A DNA stretch of 64,000 bases from CAYTEO01 sp964436825 (GTDB lineage Bacteria; Krumholzibacteriota; Krumholzibacteriia; LZORAL124-64-63): the NCBI GenBank assembly GCA_964436825.1, contig CAYTEO010000001.1, positions 128,628-192,627 on the forward strand, read 5' to 3'. The notes under the pieces were generated by a model. The model worked only from the letters and a program-made list of their open reading frames with translations. It was not told the origin of the DNA and ran no database searches. Numbering within the stretch: position 1 is the stretch's first letter; each line of letters begins with the position of its first letter. Positions 35,743-44,035 of this stretch are shown here, piece by piece. A program made the position numbers and the translations under genes.

Positions 35743-36426
35743 TCAGTCCTGCGTCGAGTCGTCGGGCGCGACGGTCACCACGCCCAGTTCCTGCCAGTCC
35801 GTCCTGCCCCGCACCGGGGTGAGATCGGGCTCGCCGCCGGACGTCCGGTTCAGGTAGGCCGGCACGTAGCCGGCGCTGAACAGCAGCCCCTCCTGGCCGA
35901 GGGCGGCACTGCCCGCCCACATGACCAGCGAGCCGCTGCCGCGGCAGTCGGGGGTCCGCTCGCAGCTGGGGGCGCCGTCCGGGGCCAGGCGGAAGACCAC
36001 GTCGTGCGCCCCGCGGGGCACCAGCACCCGCCAGCGGACCAGCTCGGCGCGCCCCTCGCGCAGGGGGAAGCCCGGCGTGGAGCCCACCTGGCAGGCGGCC
36101 GGCTCCCGGCCCAGGTCCACGCAGGGCGCCGACACCTCCTTGCCCAGGATCTCCACCCCCTCCCCCTCGGCCACGAGACGCAGCTCGAAGCCGCCGGCGT
36201 AGGTCACCCGCATCCCCCGCCAGCGGATCGGCGGCACGTCGGCCAGCACGGCGTAGAGGTCGACGACGGCCGGCCCGTCGGCCACGTCCACGCTCCGGAC
36301 CGCCACCAGGGAGTCGGGCGCGAAGGAGAGGTGCACGTTCCCGCAGTGGCCGCACCACTGGGCCAGCGCGGGCGAGACGAGGACCGCCAGCACGAGCGCG
36401 GTCCGGGACAGCAGTGAAGGACGCAT
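35743..36426 (-). CDS. secreted protein of unknown function
   Basis: 227 residues with a signal peptide (TALVLAVLVSPALAQ) followed at once by WCGHCGNVHLSF. The CxxC is not in a thioredoxin context. The body alternates beta strands (VDLYAVLADVPPIRW, GMRVTYAGGFELRLV, VVFRLAPDGAPSCERTPDC) reminiscent of secreted immunoglobulin- or cohesin-like domains, with six further Cys that could form disulfides. No known family is recognised. It ends 9 bases from the convergent epimerase gene and lies 74 bases downstream of xseB. Confidence 0.6.
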   Translation of the reverse strand: MRPSLLSRTALVLAVLVSPALAQWCGHCGNVHLSFAPDSLVAVRSVDVADGPAVVDLYAVLADVPPIRWRGMRVTYAGGFELRLVAEGEGVEILGKEVSAPCVDLGREPAACQVGSTPGFPLREGRAELVRWRVLVPRGAHDVVFRLAPDGAPSCERTPDCRGSGSLVMWAGSAALGQEGLLFSAGYVPAYLNRTSGGEPDLTPVRGRTDWQELGVVTVAPDDSTQD

Positions 36427-36500
36427 CGCAGACCTCCGGGATCGGGTGCGGATCTCCTACACGGCGGGCGGCTGGCCGGTTCCCCGCCGCCGGCACGGGG

Positions 36501-36791
36501 TCAGAACGGCAGGTCCTCCTCCCCGTTCGTCTCCCCGGGCGCGTTCTCTCCGGCCGCCGGCCCCTCCGCCTGGGACGGTGTCTCCTCCTCCTGGAGCCCG
36601 GCGACGAACTCGCCGACCTCCATCTCCGTCCGCTGCAGCTTCTCGCGACAGACCTGGATCAGCTCGACGGCCCGCTTCACCTCCGCCGACAGCTCGTCGA
36701 TGTCGACCTCGTCGTTCTCCAGCCGCGCGAGGATCACCTCGACCTCGGCCAGGGCCTCGCCGAAGGTCGGTGCCTTCTTCTTCGCTCCCAT
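36501..36791 (-). CDS. xseB: exodeoxyribonuclease VII small subunit
   Basis: 96 residues from the ATG at 36791, two bases after the xseA stop and with GGAG within that junction. The conserved XseB core (FGEALAEVEVILARLENDEV ... A-VELIQVCREKL) is followed by an acidic Pro/Glu-rich tail of about 30 residues that is not part of the usual family. It binds XseA to form the single-strand nuclease. Confidence 0.93.
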   Translation of the reverse strand: MGAKKKAPTFGEALAEVEVILARLENDEVDIDELSAEVKRAVELIQVCREKLQRTEMEVGEFVAGLQEEETPSQAEGPAAGENAPGETNGEEDLPF

Positions 36792-36792
36792 C

Positions 36793-38298
36793 TCACTCCT
36801 TTCCCGGCGCCGGCTCGCGGCGCTCGACACTCACGACGCGGCTGCCGATCCGCCCGTCGTGCAGCCGGGTCTCCAGCTCGTCCCCCTGCGCGACCTGCGC
36901 GGCGCTGCGCACGACCCGGCCGTCGGCGGCCAGGGTGACGCTCCAGCCCCGCGCCAGCAGACGGTCGGGATCGAGCAGGCGGGCCTTGTCCGCCAGGGCC
37001 GCCAGGCGGCGATCGGCTCGCTGCAGGCGCCCGTGCGCGGCGAGGTCCAGCCGGCTGGCCAGCCGGGCCAGGTCCCCGCGGCGGGACCTGGCCGGTCGCA
37101 GCAGGCGCGGCGCCGCCAGCAGGGGAACCAGCTGCCGGAGCCGCGCCTCGGCCCGCCGGACCGTCGCCGGCACCGCCGCGGCGAGCCTGGCCGCCGCGCC
37201 CCGGACCCGCTCCTGCCGGCGGGAGACGGCCGGCAGGGCGGCCGCCGCCAGGCGGGTCCGGTACGTTCCCAGGACCAGCAGCCCCCGGCCGACCCGGCGG
37301 TCGACGCCCAGGCGCAGCCGCCGTCCCGCCTCGCGCAGGCCGGCACGGGCCTGCTCCAGCCGCCGCGTCGCCGTGGCGGCGATCCCCGCCGCGGCGTCGG
37401 CCAGCCGCGCGTCGGCGTCGGCGACCCGCCGGACGAGTTCCTCCGCCGCCGCCGTCGGCGTCTTGCACGCGTGGTGGGCCACGACGTCGGCGATGGAGCG
37501 GTCGATCTCGTGTCCGATGGCCGTCAGGACCGGCACGGGGCAGGTGGCCACCGCGACGGCCACCTCCTGGACGTCGAACCAGGAGAGGTCGGCCCGCGAG
37601 CCGCCGCCGCGGGTCAGGACGATGACGTCGACCCCGCTGCGCGCCAGCCCCGCCAGGGCGGCCGTCACCTGGGGCACCATGCTCTGCCCCATCATCCGGC
37701 AGTCGGCGCGCAGGACCCGGAACCCGTACCCGGAGGCCTGCAGGCCGGTCACGAAATCGCGCTCGGCGGCGCTGCCCGCCGACGTGATCAGCCCCACCCG
37801 CAGCGGCAGCTCCGGCCACGGCAGGCGGCGCTGCCGCTCCAGCAGGCCCTGCTTCTCGAGGTAGGCCAGGGTCCGGCGGCGCAGGGCCTCGAGCCGGCCC
37901 AGGGTGTAGGCGGGATCGATCCCCACGAGCTTCAGCTGGAGCTTCCCGAACGGCGGGTAGAAGTCGACGACGCACTGGAGGCAGACCTCCATCTTGTCCG
38001 CCAGGCGGAAGTCGGGGTCGCTGCCGTCCAGGTAGCGCTGCAGGCCGTAGCGTCGCCGGTCCCACTCCAGCAGGGCGACCGGGATGGCGACGGCCGCACC
38101 GTCGGGAGTCGTCCCGTGGAGCTCGAAGTAGACGTGTCGCCGCGACGCCGCGTCGCGGGGCAGGCGCTGGACCTCGCCCCGGACCCAGACGGCGCCGGGG
38201 AAGGCGGTCTGCAGGGCGGCGCGGATCGCCTCGTTCAGCTCGGCGACGGTCCAGACCCGACGCTCCGGGCCACCGGGATCGAACCGCTCGTCACGCAC
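36793..38298 (-). CDS. xseA: exodeoxyribonuclease VII large subunit
   Basis: 501 residues from a GTG at 38298. An N-terminal OB fold (VWVRGEVQRLP ... HVYFELHG) is followed by the nuclease domain with GLITSAGSAAERDF, VDVIVLTRGGGSRADLSWF and the GHEIDRSIADVVAHHACKTP motif, then a coiled-coil rich in Ala, Arg and Leu. It degrades single-stranded DNA in repair. The start overlaps the MATE stop by 8 bases. The Arg-rich coiled coil is longer in Arg than usual, in line with the GC content. Confidence 0.95.
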   Translation of the reverse strand: MRDERFDPGGPERRVWTVAELNEAIRAALQTAFPGAVWVRGEVQRLPRDAASRRHVYFELHGTTPDGAAVAIPVALLEWDRRRYGLQRYLDGSDPDFRLADKMEVCLQCVVDFYPPFGKLQLKLVGIDPAYTLGRLEALRRRTLAYLEKQGLLERQRRLPWPELPLRVGLITSAGSAAERDFVTGLQASGYGFRVLRADCRMMGQSMVPQVTAALAGLARSGVDVIVLTRGGGSRADLSWFDVQEVAVAVATCPVPVLTAIGHEIDRSIADVVAHHACKTPTAAAEELVRRVADADARLADAAAGIAATATRRLEQARAGLREAGRRLRLGVDRRVGRGLLVLGTYRTRLAAAALPAVSRRQERVRGAAARLAAAVPATVRRAEARLRQLVPLLAAPRLLRPARSRRGDLARLASRLDLAAHGRLQRADRRLAALADKARLLDPDRLLARGWSVTLAADGRVVRSAAQVAQGDELETRLHDGRIGSRVVSVERREPAPGKE

Positions 38299-39727
38299 GC
38301 TCCACCTCCCCGAGCGACGACGCGCCCCCCCGGGGCCAGTCGCCGCGGACGAACCAGCCGGCCATCCCCACGGCGTAGAGGAAGAACCAGACGATGACCC
38401 CCACCCAGGCGCCGGTCAACCCCAGCCGCAGCCGGACGCCGAACAGCCAGGCCGTCGGCAGGAACAGCAGCCAGGCGGCGACGATATCGACGATCATCAC
38501 CTGCCGGGTCTGCCCCGCCCCGCGCAGGGCACCGGCGAGGGTCAACCCGACGGCATCGAAGATCTGGACCAGCCCCATCAGCCGCAGGATCGGCGTGCCG
38601 GCGGCGATCAGCGCGGGATCGGCGGCGAACAGGCGCATCAACCACTGCGGCACCAGCAGGAAGACGACGCCGAAGACCCCCATCACCAGCATCGCCAGTC
38701 CGACCCCGCCCCAGCCGGCCCGCCGGGCGCCGCGCGAGTCGCCCCGGCCGAGGGACTGGCCGACGAGGGTCTGGACGGCGACCCCCACCCCGAAGCCCGG
38801 CATGAACGACAGGGCGGCGATGCGCAGGACGATGTTCCCGGCCGCCACCGCGACCATCGAGATCAGCCCCAGGATGCGGAAGAAGACCAGGACGGCCAGC
38901 AGGGCGCCGAGGGACTGGACCGCCGCCGGCCAGGCCAGGCGCAGCAGGACCGGCAGCAGCCGCGGCCGCCAGCTGCCGCGCCCGTAGAAGCCGAAGCGGT
39001 GGCGCACCTGGCCGGAGAGGGCGATCCCCAGCAGGACGACGACCGCCAGCAGGCTCGACAGGGTGCTGGCCAGGGCCGCCCCGCCCACGCCCATGGCCGG
39101 CGCACCGAACCAGCCGAAGATGAACATCCCGTTCAGCACGACGTTGACGCCGTTCATGCCGATCCCCACCAGCATCCCGATCCGCGTCCAGCCGATGCCG
39201 TCGAACGCGGCCCGCAGGACGAAGAAGAGCATGAACGGGATCATCCCCGGCAGGCGCCAGCGCAGGTACTCGGCGCCGAAGGCGAGCACGTCCCGGTCGG
39301 CGGTCACCAGGGACATCAGGGCGGCCGGATCGGTCAGGGCGGCGAGCGAGACGATCCCGCCCGTCACCAGGACGAGGACGGCCGCCGTCCCGGCGACCCC
39401 GCCCACCTCGTCGTCCCGGCCCGAGCCGACCCGCAGCGCCGTCTCGGTCTGGACGGCGACGTCGACCGCCTTGAGGGTCGTCGCCATGGCCGAGAACAGG
39501 AGCGTCGCCACGCCGACCGCCGCCAGCTGGGCCGAGCCGAGGCGGCCGACCATCAGGGTGTCGACCAGGCCCATCAGGGTCTGGGAGATGTTGGCCAGGA
39601 CGACCGGCAGGGCCAGGGCGGCGATGACCCCCGTCAGCCGACGGCGGGACAGCCCGCCCAGCGGGACCGCTCCGTAGGGCGGCGCGGTCCCCTCGTAGTC
39701 GGCGGCCGGTGAGGGCGATCCGGTCAT
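38291..39727 (-). CDS. MATE family efflux transporter
   Basis: 478 residues with 12 predicted membrane segments in two six-helix halves: IAALALPVVLANISQTLMGL opens the first half and WPAAVQSLGALLAVLVFF the second. Family motifs include VDTLMVGRLGSAQLAAVG and GPAMGVGGAALAST-like loops. It should export a drug-like or metabolic cation with Na+ or H+ influx. Its ATG overlaps the pepA stop (ATGA). The substrate is unknown. Confidence 0.92.
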   Translation of the reverse strand: MTGSPSPAADYEGTAPPYGAVPLGGLSRRRLTGVIAALALPVVLANISQTLMGLVDTLMVGRLGSAQLAAVGVATLLFSAMATTLKAVDVAVQTETALRVGSGRDDEVGGVAGTAAVLVLVTGGIVSLAALTDPAALMSLVTADRDVLAFGAEYLRWRLPGMIPFMLFFVLRAAFDGIGWTRIGMLVGIGMNGVNVVLNGMFIFGWFGAPAMGVGGAALASTLSSLLAVVVLLGIALSGQVRHRFGFYGRGSWRPRLLPVLLRLAWPAAVQSLGALLAVLVFFRILGLISMVAVAAGNIVLRIAALSFMPGFGVGVAVQTLVGQSLGRGDSRGARRAGWGGVGLAMLVMGVFGVVFLLVPQWLMRLFAADPALIAAGTPILRLMGLVQIFDAVGLTLAGALRGAGQTRQVMIVDIVAAWLLFLPTAWLFGVRLRLGLTGAWVGVIVWFFLYAVGMAGWFVRGDWPRGGASSLGEVERA

Positions 39728-41232
39728 GACCCCTGTTCACCCACCAGGGCGACGGCGCGGGCCAGCAGACGCGCCCCGAACCCGGTCGGGCCCTTCGGCG
39801 CCAGGGGCGAGGCTCCCGTCTCCCAGGCCGGCCCCGCGATGTCGAGGTGGGCCCAGGCCGGTCCCTCGGGAACGAACTCGGCCAGGAAGGCCGCTGCCGT
39901 CGAGGCGCCCCCCTCGCGGCCGGCGATGTTCTTCAGGTCGGCGATGTCGCTCTTGAGCGCCTCGTGGTGGGCGTCGATCAGCGGCAGCCGCCAGACCCGC
40001 TCGAAGGTCTCCCCGCCCGCCTGTTCCAGCAGCCGGCCCAGGGCTCCGTCGTTGGTGAACAGGCCGGCGAACTCCCCGCCCAGGGCGACGGCGCAGGCGC
40101 CGGTCAACGTCGCGGCGTCGATGATGACGTCAGGCCGGTGGCGGCGGGCCTCGTACAAGGCGTCGGCCAGGATGAGCCGTCCCTCGGCGTCGGTATTCAG
40201 GACCTCGACCGTCTTGCCCGAGCCCATCGTCAGCACGTCCCCGGGGCGGAGGGCATCGCCGCCGGGCATGTTCTCGACCACCGGGACCAGGGCGACGACC
40301 CGCGCCGGCAGCCGCAGCCGGGCGATACTCCGCAGGGCGCCCAGCACGGCCGCCGCGCCGCCCATGTCACCTTTCATCTCGTGCATGTTCTTGGGCGGCT
40401 TCAGGGAGATTCCACCCGCGTCGAAGGTCACCCCCTTGCCGACCAGGACGACCGTCGGGACCTTGCCGCGGGACCGGGACCGGTACTCGACCGTCACCAG
40501 GTAGGCCGGCCGGCGGCTGCCCCGGGCGACGCCGAGGATCCCGCCGAGGCCGCGGCGGCGCAGCTCCGCCTCCCCGGCGACACGGACGGTCAGACCGTCC
40601 TCGCGGCCCAGCCGGCGGGCGGCCGCCACCAGCTCCCGCGGTCCCAGGAGGTTCGCCGGCAGGGACGCCAGCTCGCGCGCCAGCAGCGCGCCGGACGCGA
40701 ACGCCTCCCCCTCGCCGATCCCGGCACGCAGGTCGGCGGCGAGCCTTTCCGCGGCGGTGACGAGGCGACAGCTGCGGGGCCGTTCGCGGCGCTCGGCCGC
40801 CTTCCCCTTGCAGAGGCCGGGGTCGTAGAGTCCCAGCTCTGCCCCTTCGACCAGGGCGCGGGCGGCCGCCACGGGATCACCGACCTCCGGCCACGGCATC
40901 GCGAGGGCGACGGTGCGGGCGTGCGCCTCGCGGGCCCGGCGCAGGGCCGCGGCACTGCAGCGGCGCAGCCTCTCCAGGGTCAGCTCGTCGCGCTCCCCCA
41001 GCCCCAGCAGCAGCCACCAGCGCGGTCCCCCCTCGTCGCCGGGCAGGAGCAGCAGCTGCTCGGGCCGCGCCTCGAAGACCCGGCCGCCGGAGGCGGCCGC
41101 CAGGATCCCCGTGCGGCGGTCCAGTTCCCGCCAGCTCGTCGCATCGGGGCCGCCGTCGCGCTGCAACACCCCGACGATACAGACATCCACCCTCTGCTGC
41201 CGGGGTCGCCCCCGGGAGACGGTCCAGCGCAT
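39724..41232 (-). CDS. pepA: leucyl aminopeptidase (M17)
   Basis: 502 residues. The C-terminal catalytic domain has both metal-site motifs: GKGVTFDAGGISLKP (Lys and Asp ligands) and NTDAEGRLILADAL (Asp and Glu ligands with the bicarbonate Arg), plus a KGDMGGAAAV segment. It releases N-terminal residues from peptides in the cytosol. The N-terminal macrodomain-like half is divergent, as usual. It is the first gene of pepA-MATE-xseA-xseB, joined by start/stop overlaps. Confidence 0.96.
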   Translation of the reverse strand: MRWTVSRGRPRQQRVDVCIVGVLQRDGGPDATSWRELDRRTGILAAASGGRVFEARPEQLLLLPGDEGGPRWWLLLGLGERDELTLERLRRCSAAALRRAREAHARTVALAMPWPEVGDPVAAARALVEGAELGLYDPGLCKGKAAERRERPRSCRLVTAAERLAADLRAGIGEGEAFASGALLARELASLPANLLGPRELVAAARRLGREDGLTVRVAGEAELRRRGLGGILGVARGSRRPAYLVTVEYRSRSRGKVPTVVLVGKGVTFDAGGISLKPPKNMHEMKGDMGGAAAVLGALRSIARLRLPARVVALVPVVENMPGGDALRPGDVLTMGSGKTVEVLNTDAEGRLILADALYEARRHRPDVIIDAATLTGACAVALGGEFAGLFTNDGALGRLLEQAGGETFERVWRLPLIDAHHEALKSDIADLKNIAGREGGASTAAAFLAEFVPEGPAWAHLDIAGPAWETGASPLAPKGPTGFGARLLARAVALVGEQGS

Positions 41233-41280
41233 TGTCGACTCCTTCGGTTGTTACCACACGCGCAGAACGCACGTCGACGC

Positions 41281-41289
41281 ATTGTAGCA
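41281..41289 (-). promoter_or_regulatory. extended -10 promoter candidate for the pepA operon
   Basis: On the minus strand, TG-C-TACAAT is an extended -10 about 50 bases before the pepA ATG. No clear -35 is seen. Confidence 0.45.
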
Positions 41290-41329
41290 CCGGGGCGGCC
41301 GGATGCCACCGTAAAACCCGTCTCGACGG

Positions 41330-41358
41330 TTGTCCCCGCCGGAGCGTTCGGGTATCCT
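41330..41358 (+). promoter_or_regulatory. promoter of the symporter gene, predicted leaderless
   Basis: TTGTCC (41330-41335) and TATCCT (41353-41358) are 17 bases apart. The ATG begins 6 bases after the -10, where transcription should start, and there is no ribosome site. Confidence 0.65.
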
Positions 41359-41364
41359 GCCGCC

Positions 41365-42657
41365 ATGTCGCAGCCAGTCACACACCATCGCACACTGCCC
41401 CTCCAGATTGGGGCGGCCGTCATCTGCGGCGTCGCCGTCGGCCTGGTGGCCCGCCGCATCGGCGAACCGGTCGCCGGCCACACCGTCGCCGTCCTCTCCT
41501 TCCTGGGCGACCTGTTCCTGCGTGCGCTGAAGATGGTCGTCGTGCCGCTGCTGGCCGGCTCGATCATCAGCGGCGTGGCGGGGATCGGCTCGGCCGGGGC
41601 CCTGGGACGCCTCTTCCGGCGGACCTTCACCTGGTACGTCGCCACGAGCCTGGCGGCCATCCTGACCGGCCTGCTGCTGGTCAACCTCGTCCGGCCGGGG
41701 CTGGTGGACGGGGAACCGGTCGGTCCACGGATCGGCCTGCAGGCCGACGCCGCCGCCCTGCAGGAGCAGCTGGGCGACCGGGGTGCGGGCGACCTGGTGG
41801 GGATCGCCCTGCGGATGATCCCCGAGAACCCCGTCGCGGCGGCGACGGCGGGGCAGATGCTGCCCATGATCACCTTCTGCATCCTGCTGGGGGCGTCCAT
41901 CAACCTGCTGCCCGACCGGCAGCGGGAGGCGCAGCTGCGGTTCTGGGAGTCGCTGTTCGGCGCCATGATGGTCCTGACCGGGTGGGTCATCCGCTTCACT
42001 CCGGTCGGGGTGCTGGGGCTGATCGGCCGGATCGCCGCCACCAGCGGCACGGCCGCCTTCGCCTCGCTGGCCCGCTACGCCCTGGTCGTCGTGGCGGCCC
42101 TGATCCTCCACGCGATCGTCACCCTGCCCCTGCTGCTGCGCCTGGTGGCGCGGGTCTCCCCCGGCCGCCACTACCGTACCCTGGCACCGGCCCTGCTGAC
42201 GGCCTTCAGCACCCGCAGCAGCTCGGCGACCCTGCCGCTGACCATCGAGTGCGTCGAGCACGGCGCCGGGGTCAGCAACCGGGTCACCAGCTTCGTCCTG
42301 CCCCTGGGCGCGACGGTCAACATGGACGGAACGGCGCTCTACGAGTGCGTCGCCGCCCTGTTCATCGCCCAGGCCTACGGCGTCCACCTGGGGCTGGTCC
42401 AGCAGCTGCTGGTCGTCGTCACCGCGCTGCTGGCCTCGATCGGCGCGGCCGGCATCCCGTCGGCCGGCCTGGTCATGATCTCGATCATCCTCGCGACGGT
42501 CGGCCTGCCGCTGGAAGGGGTGGGGCTGATCCTGGCCGTCGATCCGCTGCTGGACATGCTGCGAACGAGCGTCAACGTCCTGAGCGACAGCTGCGGCGCG
42601 GTGACCGTGGCGCGGCTCGAGGGAGAGACCGTTCCCTACCCGGAGGCACAGCGATGA
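41365..42657 (+). CDS. dicarboxylate/amino acid:cation symporter (DAACS family)
   Basis: 430 residues with the glutamate-transporter fold. Signature segments are present: the Ser-rich hairpin AFSTRSSSATLPLTIEC, TM7 motif LPLGATVNMDGTALYE (the NMDGT sodium site), hairpin 2 SIGAAGIPSAGLVMI, and TM8 VDPLLDMLRTSVNVLSDS with the substrate-binding Asp and Asn. It imports glutamate, aspartate or C4-dicarboxylates with Na+ or H+. There is no Shine-Dalgarno sequence, and the ATG coincides with the predicted transcription start, so it is probably translated from a leaderless mRNA. Confidence 0.95.
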   Translation: MSQPVTHHRTLPLQIGAAVICGVAVGLVARRIGEPVAGHTVAVLSFLGDLFLRALKMVVVPLLAGSIISGVAGIGSAGALGRLFRRTFTWYVATSLAAILTGLLLVNLVRPGLVDGEPVGPRIGLQADAAALQEQLGDRGAGDLVGIALRMIPENPVAAATAGQMLPMITFCILLGASINLLPDRQREAQLRFWESLFGAMMVLTGWVIRFTPVGVLGLIGRIAATSGTAAFASLARYALVVVAALILHAIVTLPLLLRLVARVSPGRHYRTLAPALLTAFSTRSSSATLPLTIECVEHGAGVSNRVTSFVLPLGATVNMDGTALYECVAALFIAQAYGVHLGLVQQLLVVVTALLASIGAAGIPSAGLVMISIILATVGLPLEGVGLILAVDPLLDMLRTSVNVLSDSCGAVTVARLEGETVPYPEAQR

Positions 42658-43400
42658 GCGATCCCTGGCGACAGGCCCCGTTCGGACCGCCAGCCGGCGA
42701 CGGCGACGTCCCGCCGACCGGCGGCGAGGGCGGCCCGCCGACGGACGGCCGGGAGCCGGGCAGAGACGCCCCGCCCCCGCCGCCGTGGGAGAACCGGGAG
42801 CGCTACGGCCGACTGGCCGGGTTCCTGGAGACGGTCCCGCGGCTGCTGCTGCACCCGCGGCCCTTCTTCGCCGGGCAGCCGCTGGGGCGCGGTCCCCGCG
42901 ATCCGTTGCTGTTCGTCGTCGCCGTCGGCGTGCTGACCGGCGTCTTCCTCTCCCTCTGGCTGCGACTGATCCCGGCGCTGCAGCGGGACTTCCTGCAGAC
43001 GCTCGCCCAGGGAGGCGATACCGAGTCGGCCGCGGCGGCCCTGCGGGCCATCTCCGGTGGACTGCTCGTCGCGGTGGCGCCGGTGCTGGCCCTGGTCAAC
43101 GTCCTGGTGACGGCGGGGATCTACCACCTGGTCCTGGTCCTGGTCGCCCGGCCGCGGGCCGGCTTCGCCGGGACGCTGCGGGTGGCCGCCTACGGCTACG
43201 GTGTCAACGTCCTGACGATCGTCCCCTCCTGCGGCGGCCTGCTGGCGATGGCCTGGTCCGTCCCGGTGGGCATCATCGGGCTGGTCGAGATCCACCGGAT
43301 CGACCCGTGGCGGGCGGCGCTGGCCGTCGTCGTCCCGCCGCTCCTGTGCGGAAGCCTGTCGATCGTCATGCTGGGGGTTGCGGCCCGGCTGGCCGGCTGA
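42654..43400 (+). CDS. YIP1-like multi-pass membrane protein
   Basis: 248 residues. A Pro/Gly-rich soluble N-terminus (about 60 residues) precedes LETVPRLLLHPRPFF, the motif that opens YIP1-type domains, and then four to five hydrophobic segments (LLFVVAVGVLTGVFLSLWL, LVAVAPVLALVNVLV, VNVLTIVPSCGGLLAMAW, VVVPPLLCGSLSIVMLG). It starts inside the symporter stop (ATGA). YIP1 domain proteins in bacteria have no established role. Confidence 0.75.
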   Translation: MSDPWRQAPFGPPAGDGDVPPTGGEGGPPTDGREPGRDAPPPPPWENRERYGRLAGFLETVPRLLLHPRPFFAGQPLGRGPRDPLLFVVAVGVLTGVFLSLWLRLIPALQRDFLQTLAQGGDTESAAAALRAISGGLLVAVAPVLALVNVLVTAGIYHLVLVLVARPRAGFAGTLRVAAYGYGVNVLTIVPSCGGLLAMAWSVPVGIIGLVEIHRIDPWRAALAVVVPPLLCGSLSIVMLGVAARLAG

Positions 43401-43403
43401 GCG

Positions 43404-43817
43404 ATGCGCTGGGGACCCGAGGGATCGTCCCTGTGGCGGGTGCTGGGGCTGCTGGCCGGCGGGTGCGGCGCCGTCCTGCTGCTGGCGGCGCGGCTGGCCG
43501 GTCCCACCGTCGAGCACCTGGCGCACTGCCCCCTGCGGGACGCCACCGGCGTCCCGTGTCCCACCTGCGGCGGCACCCACGCCGTCCTGGCCCTCGCGCG
43601 CGGCCACCCCGGTGCAGCGCTGGCCGAGAATCCCCTGGTGGCGCTCGGGACCGTCGTCGTCCTGCTCTGGTGCGGCTGGTCCCTGCTCGCGACGGCGTGG
43701 CCGCCGGCGCGGCGGACGCCGCGGCTCTCGTCGCGGGAGCAGCGGCTGCTGGCGGTGGCGGTGGCGGCGGCCTGGATCCTGAACTGGGTCTACGAGCTGG
43801 CGACGAAGCTGGGATGA
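43404..43817 (+). CDS. DUF2752 family membrane protein
   Basis: 137 residues with three hydrophobic segments (VLGLLAGGCGAVLLLAA, PLVALGTVVVLLWCGW, LLAVAVAAAWILNWVYE). The signature CPTCGGTHAVLALARG follows the first, as in DUF2752, whose CPxCGxT motif may bind a metal. Function unknown. It starts three bases after the YIP1-like gene and closes the three-gene operon. Confidence 0.85.
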   Translation: MRWGPEGSSLWRVLGLLAGGCGAVLLLAARLAGPTVEHLAHCPLRDATGVPCPTCGGTHAVLALARGHPGAALAENPLVALGTVVVLLWCGWSLLATAWPPARRTPRLSSREQRLLAVAVAAAWILNWVYELATKLG

Positions 43818-43848
43818 AAAAGGGACCGACCTCTTGCAAGGCCGGCCC
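43818..43848 (-). terminator. terminator for minus-strand transcription from the 44-47 kb genes
   Basis: On the minus strand, GGGCCGGCC pairs with GGTCGG-T-CCC (one bulged T, one G-U) across an 8-base loop and is followed by TTTT. It lies in the 218-base gap between convergent genes, 190 bases beyond the cytochrome stop. Apart from the palindrome at 43951 I see nothing else in that gap. Confidence 0.6.
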
Positions 43849-43950
43849 GGATTCCCCTTCGGCCCGCCGCCGCGCGTTGGCTCCGCCGGTGCGCGGGGTG
43901 TGGGCGCGACCCAGAGTGAGCAGCCGCACGATGCCATCGGGGATGGAGCC

Positions 43951-43974
43951 GCTCCGTCCCCGCGGGGACGGAGC
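43951..43974. repeat. 24-base perfect palindrome in a convergent gap
   Basis: GCTCCGTCCCC-GC-GGGGACGGAGC is its own complement. A near-copy of one arm, GGGGATGGAGC, sits directly to its left (43939-43949). There is no T-run on either side. It may be an RNA hairpin or a protein-binding dyad. Confidence 0.5.
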
Positions 43975-44035
43975 ATCGGCGATCCTCCCACCGGCGCCTG
44001 CCGGTGTCAAGCACTCTCCGGCGAGGCGGCGGCGC

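Noticed and set aside
39847..41364. Long plus-strand extension of the symporter frame over pepA
   Set aside because: The extension is antisense to pepA and has no ribosome site; the symporter proper starts at 41365 with its own promoter.
43818..44035. Small gene in the gap between DUF2752 and the c554-like cytochrome
   Set aside because: All frames are Pro/Arg-rich and run on into neighbouring genes as antisense; no start with a ribosome site was found.
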